A stretch of 64,000 nt of DNA from DASXUG01 sp964620425 (GCA_964620425.1 CAZUGV010000004.1:62001-126000); one strand, 5' to 3'. Shown: positions 44,935-52,862, numbered from the stretch's first letter. The notes: generated by a model from the letters alone, not told the origin. A program made the numbers and translations.

Positions 44935-46038
44935 GTGAGTCAACCTATTGATTATGCGCCTTCCTATATCCGTTCAATCGCGCCTTACCAAGGTGGCAAG
45001 CCTATCAGTGAGCTTGCGCGTGAAATGGGCTTGCAAGAGCATGAGATTGTTAAGCTAGCTTCAAATGAAAACCCCCTAGGTATCAGCCCTAAGGCGGAAG
45101 ATGCGATTCAACAAGCGATTTTAGAAATTGCGCGTTACCCAGATGGTAATAGCTTTTTGTTGCGTGATGCGGTTTGCAAAAAGTTTAATGTGCAGCCAAG
45201 CCAGTTGGTGTTTGGCAATGGCTCTAACGATATTTTAGAGCTTGCCGCTCGTGCTTTTTTAGTGCCAGAGGCTGAGGCAATCTACTCACAGCATGCATTT
45301 GCGGTATACCCACTCGTCACGCAGGCGGTGGGCGCAAAGGGCGTTGTTGTTCCCGCTAAGGATTTTGGTCACGATTTAACCGCGATGTTGGCTGCAATTA
45401 CCGCAAAAACTAAAATGATTTTTGTGGCAAACCCTAACAATCCGACAGGCACGTTGATTCCAAAAACTGAGTTATATGCATTTTTGCAAAAAGTGCCAAA
45501 GACCGTGCTGGTGGTGTTGGATGAAGCCTATGATGAATATTTATCTGATGTTGATAAATCTGAGGCGATTACATGGTTGGCTGAGTTTGAGAATTTAATT
45601 ATCTCACGCACTTTTTCTAAGGCGTACGGTTTAGCTGGCTTACGTGTCGGCTTTGGTTTAGCTTCTGCTTCGGTCGCAGATATGATGAACCGCGTACGTC
45701 AGCCATTTAACGTGAACAGCATTGCGCAAGTGGCGGCAACGGTTTCATTATTTGATGATGAGTTTGTCGAGCGCAGTCGCGCGTTAAATAACGCGGGGAT
45801 GGTACAAATCACGCAAGGTTTGGAGTCGCTTGGTTTAACTTACATTCCATCTTATGCAAATTTTGTGAGTTTTAAAGTGGCTGATGCGGGTAAGGTGTAT
45901 CAACAACTGCTCAAAGGTGGCGTCATCGTTAGACCTGTTGCCAATTATGAAATGCCAGATTATTTACGTGTCAGTATTGGTTTGTTCGCTGAGAATATAA
46001 AGTTTTTAGAAGTGTTAACCCATATACTCAAGCATTAA
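44935..46038 (+). CDS. hisC: Histidinol-phosphate aminotransferase
   Basis: A 367-residue class I PLP aminotransferase. IVKLASNENPLGISP near 40, NPNNPTGT near 168, the Schiff-base lysine region SRTFSKAYGLAGLRVGF near 223 and the C-terminal VRPVANYEMPDYLRVSIG are typical of HisC2. Placed after pheA it probably also acts on aromatic keto acids, as aromatic-cluster HisC paralogues do; this is inference. Start is GTG at 44935 in MSQPIDYAPSYIRSIAPYQGG, the usual family start. It is the last gene before the pqq cluster; tyrA-aroA, which often follow, are missing. Confidence 0.93.
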   Translation: MSQPIDYAPSYIRSIAPYQGGKPISELAREMGLQEHEIVKLASNENPLGISPKAEDAIQQAILEIARYPDGNSFLLRDAVCKKFNVQPSQLVFGNGSNDILELAARAFLVPEAEAIYSQHAFAVYPLVTQAVGAKGVVVPAKDFGHDLTAMLAAITAKTKMIFVANPNNPTGTLIPKTELYAFLQKVPKTVLVVLDEAYDEYLSDVDKSEAITWLAEFENLIISRTFSKAYGLAGLRVGFGLASASVADMMNRVRQPFNVNSIAQVAATVSLFDDEFVERSRALNNAGMVQITQGLESLGLTYIPSYANFVSFKVADAGKVYQQLLKGGVIVRPVANYEMPDYLRVSIGLFAENIKFLEVLTHILKH

Positions 46039-46054
46039 CGTAATCCGCATGATG

Positions 46055-46085
46055 CTTGGCTCATGAATTTCATGAGCCAAGTTTC
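46055..46085 (+). terminator. Hairpin terminator after hisC
   Basis: CTTGGCTCATGA-ATT-TCATGAGCCAAG is a perfect 12-bp inverted repeat 16 bases after the hisC stop. The following T-run is short, so efficiency is uncertain. It separates hisC from the pqqA leader. Confidence 0.65.
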
Positions 46086-46122
46086 GGTGATTTAACCCTT
46101 ATGTAACAATTTGTAAGCGCGC

Positions 46123-46187
46123 AAAATGCGTTTCACGTTGTAGCGATACTTAGCAAGTGAATCGGAAGTACTGCAACAGCGCATTTT
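46123..46187 (+). promoter_or_regulatory. Predicted structured leader of pqqA
   Basis: AAAATGCG (46123-46130) pairs with CGCATTTT (46180-46187), and inside it GTTGTAG (46137-46143) pairs with CTGCAAC (46171-46177, one G-U). The apex can pair TACT with AGTA (46147-46150, 46167-46170). The structure ends about 16 bases before the RBS. It could stabilise the short, highly expressed pqqA message. Confidence 0.45.
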
Positions 46188-46215
46188 AATTAACTTAAAC
46201 ATAAGGAGATTTACC

Positions 46216-46287
46216 ATGTGGACTAAACCAGCAGCTACAGAAATGCGTTTTGGCTTTGAAGTTACAATGTATGTAATGAACAAGTAA
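46216..46287 (+). CDS. pqqA: PQQ precursor peptide PqqA
   Basis: A 23-residue peptide, MWTKPAATEMRFGFEVTMYV plus MNK, that supplies both amino acids for pyrroloquinoline quinone. The conserved Glu15 and Tyr19 (EVTMY, E-x-x-x-Y) are the residues cross-linked by PqqE and PqqD. It has a strong RBS, AAGGAG at 46203-46207, eight bases before the ATG. A hairpin with T-run directly follows, so the peptide gene is expected to be made in excess over pqqBCDE. It is too short for routine gene finders. Confidence 0.96.
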   Translation: MWTKPAATEMRFGFEVTMYVMNK

Positions 46288-46300
46288 TTGTTCTCTATGA

Positions 46301-46325
46301 AAGGCTGTCTATAGGGCAGCCTTTT
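46301..46325 (+). terminator. Attenuator-type terminator between pqqA and pqqB
   Basis: AAGGCTGTCT-ATA-GGGCAGCCTT forms a 10-bp stem with two G-U pairs, followed by TTTTT. It begins 13 bases past the pqqA stop. Partial termination here would give more pqqA than downstream message, as reported for other pqq operons. Confidence 0.75.
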
Positions 46326-46389
46326 TCAATTTTTGTCGCGAATATCGCGTAAAATCTAGTTTAAATATCTAAGTTACTAAAGAATTCTC

Positions 46390-47322
46390 ATGCATATACA
46401 CGTATTAGGTGCTGGCGCAGGCGGTGGTTTTCCACAATGGAACTGCAATTGTTTCAATTGTGATGGTTTGCGCAAAGGCACAATTAAAGCGACTAAGCGC
46501 ACACAATCTTCAATCTGTGTTTCAAGCAATGGTGTGGATTGGGTGTTGTTTAATGCATCGCCTGACGTGTTACAACAAATTCAAGATTTTGCGCCATTGC
46601 AACCTGGTCGCGCGATTCGTGATTCTGGTATACAGGCGATTGTATTGATTGATGCGCAAATCGACCACACGACAGGTTTGTTTATGTTGCGTGAGGGCAA
46701 AGTGAAACGTGAGATTTACTGTACAAAAATGGTGTACGAAGACCTGACCACAGGCAACCCCATTCTAAATATTCTAGGTCATTACTGCGGCATTAATCAT
46801 CATGATGTGCCGACAGATGGTGATACGAGTTTTGAAATCCCCAATGTGCCGAATTTAAGATTCACCGCAGTTGCGCTAAAGAGCGCTGCACCGCCATATT
46901 CCCCACACCGTAATGACCCGCATCCAGGCGATACGATTGGGGTGTTGATTGAAGAAATTAGCACCGGTAAGAAATGTTGGTATTCCCCAGGATTGGGCGA
47001 AATTGAGCCACATTTACCGCCATTTATGAATCAGGCGGATTGCATTATGGTGGATGGTACTTTCTGGACGAATACCGAAATGATTGATATGGGCTTAATG
47101 ACAAAAACGGCACGCAGTATTGGTCACAATCCACAATCTGGTGAAGGTGGCATGATAGAAAAACTGGATGAATTTGGCCCTAAAAATGGACAGCCAGTGC
47201 GCAAGGTGTTGATACATATCAATAACACCAACCCTATTCTAAGAGAAGATTCTGCCGAGCGCGCTACGCTAACCCAGCATGGCATTGAAGTGGCGTATGA
47301 CGGTATGGATATTATTCTATAA
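46390..47322 (+). CDS. pqqB: PQQ biosynthesis protein PqqB
   Basis: A 310-residue metallo-beta-lactamase-fold protein with the family N-terminus VLGAGAGGGFPQWNCNC (zinc-binding cysteines), IDAQIDHTTGLFMLREG in place of the usual HxHxDH, and IGHNPQSGEGGMIEKL. PqqB is thought to hydroxylate the Glu-Tyr intermediate after peptide trimming. Length and start are standard. A 133-base gap holding hairpin C separates it from pqqC, unlike the tight pqqCDE run. Confidence 0.96.
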   Translation: MHIHVLGAGAGGGFPQWNCNCFNCDGLRKGTIKATKRTQSSICVSSNGVDWVLFNASPDVLQQIQDFAPLQPGRAIRDSGIQAIVLIDAQIDHTTGLFMLREGKVKREIYCTKMVYEDLTTGNPILNILGHYCGINHHDVPTDGDTSFEIPNVPNLRFTAVALKSAAPPYSPHRNDPHPGDTIGVLIEEISTGKKCWYSPGLGEIEPHLPPFMNQADCIMVDGTFWTNTEMIDMGLMTKTARSIGHNPQSGEGGMIEKLDEFGPKNGQPVRKVLIHINNTNPILREDSAERATLTQHGIEVAYDGMDIIL

Positions 47323-47329
47323 AGATTTA

Positions 47330-47445
47330 AATTTCGTCATGATGCTTCGTTACTTCAAAATTTTTTATCACTTACATACTCAAATGTATGCAGCGTTCAA
47401 AAAATTTAGCGCGCCTCGCCTGATTTAGAAATTAAAATTTTTGGA
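47330..47445. repeat. Long intergenic hairpin C (between pqqB and pqqC)
   Basis: The gap folds on itself: left flank around AAATTTCGTCATGATGC pairs imperfectly with the right flank GCCTGATTTAGAAATT, the middle AAAATTTTTTATC pairs with the segment near AAAAAATTTAGCG, and the apex is CATAC-TCAAAT-GTATG (47375-47390). The plan matches hairpins A and B: operon gap, gene-side outer arms, a small palindromic apex, GCGCGCC-type middle. Pairing is weaker than in A and B. Confidence 0.5.
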
Positions 47446-47455
47446 GATTTAAATT

Positions 47456-48217
47456 ATGAACGCAATCACAAACGACAATTTACCTTGGTCACGCGAAGAG
47501 TTTGAAGAGAAACTTCGCGAAAAGGGCAGGGGCTATCATATTTATCATCCTTTTCATGTGATGATGTACGAAGGCAAGTTAACCAAAGAGCAGTTGCAGT
47601 GCTGGGTGGCCAATCGTTTCTATTATCAAATCGCCATTCCCATGAAAGACGGCGCAATTCTATCTAACTGCCCAGATGTCGAGGTGCGTAAACAGTGGAT
47701 AGTACGCATTACAGACCATGATGGTGTGGGTGATGTAATGGGCGGGATTGAAGCGTGGATTCAACTAGGCGCAGCGGTAGGGTTAACAAGAGAGCAAGTC
47801 ACCAGTTTAGAAATGGTCAGTCCAGGTGTGCGCTTTGCCGTTGATGCTTATATCAACTTTGCGAAACAACGCCCATGGCAAGAGAGTGTATGCTCAAGTC
47901 TCACCGAGTTATTTGCACCGCATATTCACCAGCAACGCATTAGCTCATGGCCAACCATGTACCCTTGGATTAAAGAAGAGGGTTTGACTTACTTTAAAAA
48001 ACGTCTAACAGAAGCGCGTCGCGATGTAGAACAAGGGCTGAGTGTGACGCTGGACTACTTTAGCACTTCCCGCGAAATGCAAATGAAAGCGTTAGAGATT
48101 TTGCAGTTTAAACTCAATGTGCTTTGGGTGATTGCGGATAGCATTATGCTGGCATCAACCAAGGTTACGACAGAAGGGCAAGATTACTTGCGTCAACCAG
48201 TCATTCAAATTAAGTAA
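47456..48217 (+). CDS. pqqC: Pyrroloquinoline-quinone synthase PqqC
   Basis: A 253-residue helical-bundle oxidase that carries out the last step of PQQ synthesis, ring closure and eight-electron oxidation by O2. Typical segments are KGRGYHIYHPFHVMMYEGKL, WVANRFYYQIAIPMKDGAI, RITDHDGVG and SSLTELFAPHIHQQRISSWP. The RBS GGAGATTT is good. It is followed six bases later by pqqD. Confidence 0.97.
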   Translation: MNAITNDNLPWSREEFEEKLREKGRGYHIYHPFHVMMYEGKLTKEQLQCWVANRFYYQIAIPMKDGAILSNCPDVEVRKQWIVRITDHDGVGDVMGGIEAWIQLGAAVGLTREQVTSLEMVSPGVRFAVDAYINFAKQRPWQESVCSSLTELFAPHIHQQRISSWPTMYPWIKEEGLTYFKKRLTEARRDVEQGLSVTLDYFSTSREMQMKALEILQFKLNVLWVIADSIMLASTKVTTEGQDYLRQPVIQIK

Positions 48218-48223
48218 GAAAAT

Positions 48224-48508
48224 ATGGACAACAATATTCAACATTCAGACATCTACGCCATTGCGCTTCATCACCGTTTTCAGTGGGAAGAAGCGCAACA
48301 AAGCTATGTGATTTTATTCCCCGAGGGGATGGTTAAACTACATGGTGGCGCAGGTGAAATCCTCAAACGTTTGGATGGAAAGGTGACGGTGGGGGAGATT
48401 GTGGCAGACTTAAAAAATAGCTTCCCTGATGTAGAGGATATTGAATCCGATATTTTGGGTATGTTTGATTTGGCTGTGGGTAAAGCTTGGCTGCGTAAAG
48501 TGAATTAA
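48224..48508 (+). CDS. pqqD: PQQ biosynthesis chaperone PqqD
   Basis: A 94-residue RiPP-recognition-element protein that binds PqqA and presents it to PqqE. FQWEEAQQSYVILFPEGMVKLH, GAGEILKRLDGKVTVGEIVADL and the closing helical part are typical. Free-standing, not fused to PqqC or PqqE. It is tightly spaced after pqqC and before pqqE. Confidence 0.95.
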   Translation: MDNNIQHSDIYAIALHHRFQWEEAQQSYVILFPEGMVKLHGGAGEILKRLDGKVTVGEIVADLKNSFPDVEDIESDILGMFDLAVGKAWLRKVN

Positions 48509-48534
48509 TCGGCCTAGAAATTAAGGAGCAGCAA

Positions 48535-49758
48535 ATGACACAAAATTCGTTAGGTGATTCAGTCGTACAAAAAACCGTGCAAGCACAAAACAACGGCGTA
48601 GCTGCCAATATCACCCATACACAACCCTTGTGGTTGCTGGCTGAGGTGACGTATCGCTGTCCGTTACATTGCGCATTTTGCTACAACCCTACCGATTATG
48701 ATAAACACACGCAGAACGAACTCAGCACCGAACAATGGCTACAAGCTTTGCGTGATGCGCGCAAAATGGGGGCTATTCAACTCGGTATTTCTGGTGGTGA
48801 GCCTTTGTTGCGCGATGATATTGAAGATATTGTCATCGAGGCCAAAAAACTAGGCTATTACAGCAACCTCATCACTTCTGGCGTTGGGCTCACTGAAAAA
48901 CGTATTCAAGCGTTTAAAGAGGGCGGTTTGGATCATATTCAGCTCTCCATGCACGATATTACGGAGGAAATTAACAACTTCATCACCAACACCAAAACGT
49001 TTGAGCTCAAGAAAAAAGTCGCCGCCATGATTAAAAATCACGGTTACCCCATGGTGCTCAACGTGGTCATCCATCGCTACAACATTGGTCATATGAAAGA
49101 GATTCTTGAAATGGCCGAGGCGTTGGGTGCGGATTATATCGAGCTGGCGAATACCCAATATTACGGCTGGTCGTTGGTGAATCGTAGTCAACTCATGCCA
49201 CTTAAAGAGCAAATTGATGAAGCCGAGCGCATCACCAATGAGTTCCGCCAAAAAGTCGGCAATAAAATGAAAATCTTTTTTGTGGTGCCAGACTACTTTG
49301 GCGATAGACCCAAAAAATGTATGAATGGCTGGGGCGAGGTATTTATGATTGTCACCGCGAATGGCGATGTATTGCCCTGTCACTCAGCACGTGTGTTGCC
49401 GAATATTGAGTTCCCCAATGTGCGTGAGCATGGCTTGGAATACGCATGGAAAGAAAGCCCCGCATTTAATAAATATCGCGGTGATGATTGGATGAAAGAG
49501 CCATGCCGCAGTTGTTCAGAAAAAGAAAAAGATTTAGGCGGCTGCCGCTGCCAAGCCTTTTTGTTGAGTGGCGATGCAGAAAGTGCAGACCCAGTCTGTT
49601 CAAAATCGCCGAACCACCATTTGATTGAACAGGCGATTGAAGATTCTAAAAATCCAGCAATCGCATCACAACCTATTATTTTTAGAACGGATAAAAACTC
49701 TAAAAAATATGTGGCAGGCGATAAAGAACGTGTAGAGAACTTTCACGCACTCCCATAA
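48535..49758 (+). CDS. pqqE: PqqA peptide cyclase PqqE (radical SAM)
   Basis: A 407-residue SPASM radical-SAM enzyme that makes the carbon-carbon bond between Glu and Tyr of PqqA. The radical-SAM cysteines are C42, C46 and C49 in RCPLHCAFCYNP; ISGGEPLLRDD is conserved. The auxiliary cluster cysteines are CMNGWGEV, LPCHSARVLP and CRSCSEKEKDLGGCRCQAF. An N-terminal extension of about 30 residues is slightly longer than usual. RBS AAGGAGC precedes the ATG. Ends in a strong terminator, closing the pqq operon. Confidence 0.97.
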   Translation: MTQNSLGDSVVQKTVQAQNNGVAANITHTQPLWLLAEVTYRCPLHCAFCYNPTDYDKHTQNELSTEQWLQALRDARKMGAIQLGISGGEPLLRDDIEDIVIEAKKLGYYSNLITSGVGLTEKRIQAFKEGGLDHIQLSMHDITEEINNFITNTKTFELKKKVAAMIKNHGYPMVLNVVIHRYNIGHMKEILEMAEALGADYIELANTQYYGWSLVNRSQLMPLKEQIDEAERITNEFRQKVGNKMKIFFVVPDYFGDRPKKCMNGWGEVFMIVTANGDVLPCHSARVLPNIEFPNVREHGLEYAWKESPAFNKYRGDDWMKEPCRSCSEKEKDLGGCRCQAFLLSGDAESADPVCSKSPNHHLIEQAIEDSKNPAIASQPIIFRTDKNSKKYVAGDKERVENFHALP

Positions 49759-49776
49759 ATCTAAAGCGGTATAATC

Positions 49777-49806
49777 AAAGGCGCATTTTGATGCGCCTTT
49801 TTTATT
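49777..49806 (+). terminator. Intrinsic terminator of the pqq operon
   Basis: AAAGGCGCAT-TTTG-ATGCGCCTTT forms a perfect 10-bp stem followed by TTTATTT, 18 bases past the pqqE stop. Confidence 0.9.
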
Positions 49807-49818
49807 TACTTGTGTTGA

Positions 49819-51006
49819 TTGTCAACTTTGAAAAATCATTCCATCTTTTTAGTTTATGTGCTTGCCGCGCTGGCTGCGCTTGCACCTTTTGCCATTGATA
49901 CCTATTTGCCTGCATTTCACGTGATGGGCGCGTATCTAGGCGCGACAGATGTGCATATTCAGCAAAGTCTTACTTTTTACCTGTTACCTTATGCTGTGAT
50001 GACGCTATGGCATGGCGCTATTTCCGATGCGATTGGTCGTATCACCACCATTAAATGGGGTTTGGGCGTGTTTGTGTTGGCGAGTATTGGCTGTGCTTTT
50101 GCGCCCAATGTGGAAACTTTGTGGTTTTTTAGAGCGTTACAAGGCGCAAGTGGTGGGGCGGGTAACACGGTGGCACGTGCCATGGTGCGCGATTTGTTTG
50201 AAGGTGCGCAAGCGCAACGTGTGATGGCAACGGTGCAAATGCTATTCGGCATTGCCCCAGCGATTGCCCCTGTGATTGGCGGTTTTTTATTAGGTATCCA
50301 TTGGCAGGCGATTTTTGTGTTTCTCGCCGTTTACGCGAGTTTAACTTTGTGGGCGGCGGTGCGTTTTCTGCCAGAAACCATGCCGCCTGAAAAACGCCTC
50401 AAGTTATCTGCAAAAAATGTATTAGCCAGCTATAAAGCCATTTTTAGTGATGCTGAATTTGCCAAGTTGTGTATTGCCATCGGCGCCAATTTCTCTGCAT
50501 TTTTTCTGTATGTATTAGCCAGCCCTGTATTTTTGGGTAAACACTTGGGCTTAACGCCACAACAATACGGTTTTTTGTTTATCCCCACCGTGACAGGTAT
50601 GATACTTGGCTCGTATGTGGCTAAGCATGTCGCTGGCAAATACGCCTCAAGCCAAGTGGTTAAAGTGTCTTATGCGTGGATGTTGCTTATTGTTTGCGCC
50701 AACCTTATTGTTTGTTACACGCAGCCAGTCGGCTTGGTGGCAAATATACTGCCGATAGCTTTGTATAATATTGGTATGGCCATGTCGATGCCGATACTCT
50801 CACTCGCGGCTTTAGATAGACACCCCAAAATTCGGGGTACAGCCGCATCAGGTCAAGCATTTATGCAAATGTTGTTCTCAACAGTGTCAGCAGGTATTGT
50901 CGTGCCGTTGGTGTGGTTTTCGCCCACTGGCTTGGCTTGGGCAATGGCGGTTTATGTTGTTATTGGTTTAATCTTGACAAGTGGGACGAGGCTTTGGCAA
51001 AAATAG
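49819..51006 (+). CDS. MFS drug-resistance transporter, Bcr/CflA family
   Basis: A 395-residue, 12-helix major facilitator. AALAPFAIDTYLPAF in helix 1 and GAISDAIGRITTIKWGL (motif A) after helix 2, with FRALQGASGGAGNTVARAMVRD, are typical of Bcr/CflA. It exports drugs or metabolites by proton antiport; some relatives export sulfonamides, bicyclomycin or cysteine. No ATG fits the first helix; the start is TTG at 49819, directly after an in-frame TGA, or TTG at 49828. It follows the pqq terminator, so it is not part of the pqq unit. Confidence 0.88.
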   Translation: MSTLKNHSIFLVYVLAALAALAPFAIDTYLPAFHVMGAYLGATDVHIQQSLTFYLLPYAVMTLWHGAISDAIGRITTIKWGLGVFVLASIGCAFAPNVETLWFFRALQGASGGAGNTVARAMVRDLFEGAQAQRVMATVQMLFGIAPAIAPVIGGFLLGIHWQAIFVFLAVYASLTLWAAVRFLPETMPPEKRLKLSAKNVLASYKAIFSDAEFAKLCIAIGANFSAFFLYVLASPVFLGKHLGLTPQQYGFLFIPTVTGMILGSYVAKHVAGKYASSQVVKVSYAWMLLIVCANLIVCYTQPVGLVANILPIALYNIGMAMSMPILSLAALDRHPKIRGTAASGQAFMQMLFSTVSAGIVVPLVWFSPTGLAWAMAVYVVIGLILTSGTRLWQK

Positions 51007-51021
51007 CTTGCCTATTGTAAC

Positions 51022-51369
51022 TTATCCTAAGTTTATCAATTGATTGCATGGCGGATTCCATGCATTGATCAAATCTTTCACCTCGGCCAAGCGATCGCCA
51101 TCTGACCAATTTACATGGACGTGAATATGACTTAATCCATGCTGTTTGAAAATCGCTAGCTTGTTAATGCTATTGATTGTATGTTGAAGATGTAATGTAT
51201 GTGCAATGTAGAGTGGGACGAATAGATCATCTTTGTTTTTATGTGTAAAAATAAAGCCACCTGGGAAGTTTAGAAAGTTTTTTTCTGTGACAGGGTAAAT
51301 GGAGTACTCATACTCTCTGCCTGAGTAGCCTTGCCAAGCAATCAAGTTTTCTTTCTGAACGACTATCAT
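51022..51369 (-). CDS. Hypothetical protein with degenerate GIY-YIG-like features
   Basis: A 115-residue soluble protein. The run FPGGFIFTHK, then PLYIAHTLHLQHTI, HGLSHIHVHVNWSDGDRLAEVKDLINAWNPPCN resembles a small family in which PGNYIF, YIGQT and a final LI..WNPPCN suggest the GIY-YIG nuclease fold. Here YIG is YIA and the usual catalytic Arg after it is missing, so nuclease activity is doubtful. A good RBS (AAGGA) lies ten bases before the ATG. Convergent with the MFS gene, 15 bases apart. The fold call is an inference from short motifs. Confidence 0.6.
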   Translation of the reverse strand: MIVVQKENLIAWQGYSGREYEYSIYPVTEKNFLNFPGGFIFTHKNKDDLFVPLYIAHTLHLQHTINSINKLAIFKQHGLSHIHVHVNWSDGDRLAEVKDLINAWNPPCNQLINLG

Positions 51370-51863
51370 GATAGTGGTATCCTTACCAAATACTTCTGCT
51401 TAAATGGCACGACAATAAATTAAAAAATTTCCTAGATTCACTCATCATAGCATACTAATAATACCAAATTATTACCAAAATATTAATGATTGATGAAGTT
51501 GAATTTGTCCGTGTGGTTGATGTTTGATTTGTAATAAGCAATTTCAATACCATGCTTCTGTTTGCTATATGATTTAATCAATATTCGTTTAATTATCAAG
51601 CTGATGCTAGAGTTAGCAACAATGAGCGATTGTTAAGTGTGCCTCAACTTTTGCTGTTGGGTTGATGGATGCACCATTTTCCACCTTGAGTTTTAAGATT
51701 GAATTATTTTTCAAGGAGAGATTAGATCAACTACTCAAAATATCTTTCAGTTAATATTCTTCAGTTATGATCACTTTAACCGTAATTAAATAAGCAGTTA
51801 GTTTATAAACTGACTGACTAACGTTAAAAACAGGCCTAATGGTAAATTTTAAATTGGATAGGT
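51370..51863. other. AT-rich gene-free stretch
   Basis: About 490 bases with many short A/T runs and stops in all frames; no gene is supported. Around 51794-51815 there is a near palindrome, CAGTTAGTTTATAAACTGACTG, about 50 bases before the lipoprotein gene, which could be an operator or small hairpin. The left end should carry the promoter of the minus-strand gene. An undetected small RNA cannot be excluded. Confidence 0.45.
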
Positions 51864-52298
51864 ATGAAACGAATTTACGCGATAGCTCAGTTGATTTTGT
51901 TAAAACGATTAGCACAACTGACCAAAGTATTGGTATTGACTGCGCTCAGTTTTAACTTAGTGGGATGCATTCAGGATGAGGTGATTTTCTTTGGGATTGA
52001 TAAAGCAGACAATCTCAGATTCACGAATATTAAGATAGATGGCAATTTAGAGGGCTTGTTCTATGCGAGCTATTTAGATGGCGATACAGTGATTGACATA
52101 CGAGAACCTGTAAAAGCAGAGAAGCTTACGTCATCTGAAGATGGTTATAAAATTACCATGGTAAGAACGGGCATCAACTTTAAACTTATTAGCGATGGCC
52201 GGTTGCTGTATTGCAGAAAATATAAGTGCATTGGCTGCAATAACATTCAAGTAGAGGGTGCGTTTTCTGAGTTACCCAAAATATGGGGCAATAAGTAA
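51864..52298 (+). CDS. Predicted lipoprotein, unknown family
   Basis: A 144-residue protein with a basic N-terminus, a hydrophobic stretch and a lipobox LVGC (Cys35), so it is likely lipidated and anchored in the envelope. The mature part has four cysteines close together (YCRKYKCIGCN near 126-136), suggestive of a disulfide or metal site. I do not recognise the family. The signal region is long; an internal start is possible. It stands alone between the AT-rich stretch and a repeat-bearing gap, which hints at an accessory gene. Confidence 0.55.
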   Translation: MKRIYAIAQLILLKRLAQLTKVLVLTALSFNLVGCIQDEVIFFGIDKADNLRFTNIKIDGNLEGLFYASYLDGDTVIDIREPVKAEKLTSSEDGYKITMVRTGINFKLISDGRLLYCRKYKCIGCNNIQVEGAFSELPKIWGNK

Positions 52299-52390
52299 TA
52301 TATGGCGAAGGCGTTTGATGTATCCCCGTCATTCTATGCGCGATAAGTAAAAATTCTGAGGTGTTCCTAATTTAATTCACCGCGTCAGCC

Positions 52391-52412
52391 TAGGTTGGAT
52401 GCCGAAACCCAA
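52391..52412. repeat. Degenerate copy of the GGTTGG...ACCCAA repeat
   Basis: TAGGTTGGAT...AAACCCAA resembles unit 1 of the inverted pair at 3892-4036 (GGTTGGGT...ATACCCAAC). It lies in the 206-base gap before the YffB-like gene. Confidence 0.4.
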
Positions 52413-52427
52413 GAGATTAGAGGGTGT

Positions 52428-52460
52428 GGGACTGTCGACAATTAAATTTTGTCCCTTTTT
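52428..52460 (+). terminator. Possible terminator before the YffB-like gene
   Basis: GGGAC (52428-52432) pairs with GTCCC (52451-52455), followed by five T. The stem is short and the loop long, so this is only a candidate end for the lipoprotein message. Confidence 0.4.
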
Positions 52461-52504
52461 GCGCTACTGATAGAATGTATACCTACTCTTGAATCACCGC
52501 ATTT

Positions 52505-52858
52505 ATGAAACTTTACGGCATTCCCAACTGCAATACTGTTAAAAAAGCCCGCGAATGGCTACAAAATAATGGTGTTGACTATACGTTTCACGACTTTAAA
52601 AAGCAGGGTATTGATGCTGATATTTTAAGCGATTGGCTAAAACAACAGCCATGGGAAAAGCTGGTGAATCGATCAGGCATGACTTGGCGCAACCTAAGTG
52701 ATGCAGAAAAATCTGTTGTGGTTGATAATGCCAGCGCTATTGCGCTCATGCAACATAAGACTTCCGTTATCAAGCGTCCAGTATTAGTCAAAAATAATCA
52801 AATTCTAGCGCTTGGTTTTGATGAAGCTATCTACAAAAGTCTCTTAGAAAGAAAATAG
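52505..52858 (+). CDS. ArsC/Spx-family reductase, YffB-like
   Basis: A 117-residue thioredoxin-fold protein of the ArsC family: MKLYGIPNCNTVKKAREWL with a single cysteine (C9), HDFKKQGID near 30, NRSGMTWRNLSD near 57 and IKRPVLVKNNQILALGF near 87. E. coli YffB is the closest named relative and also sits before dapE. It may be a glutathione-dependent thiol reductase, but no substrate is known. Four bases separate its stop from dapE, so the two are surely co-transcribed. Confidence 0.88.
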   Translation: MKLYGIPNCNTVKKAREWLQNNGVDYTFHDFKKQGIDADILSDWLKQQPWEKLVNRSGMTWRNLSDAEKSVVVDNASAIALMQHKTSVIKRPVLVKNNQILALGFDEAIYKSLLERK

Positions 52859-52862
52859 CCAA

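Noticed and set aside
48850..49383. 177-codon minus-strand frame inside pqqE
   Set aside because: Opposite to the conserved SPASM enzyme; no signal of its own.
52428..52460. GGGAC...GTCCC as an insertion-sequence end
   Set aside because: Only five bases pair and no partner end or target duplication was found; a weak terminator is simpler.
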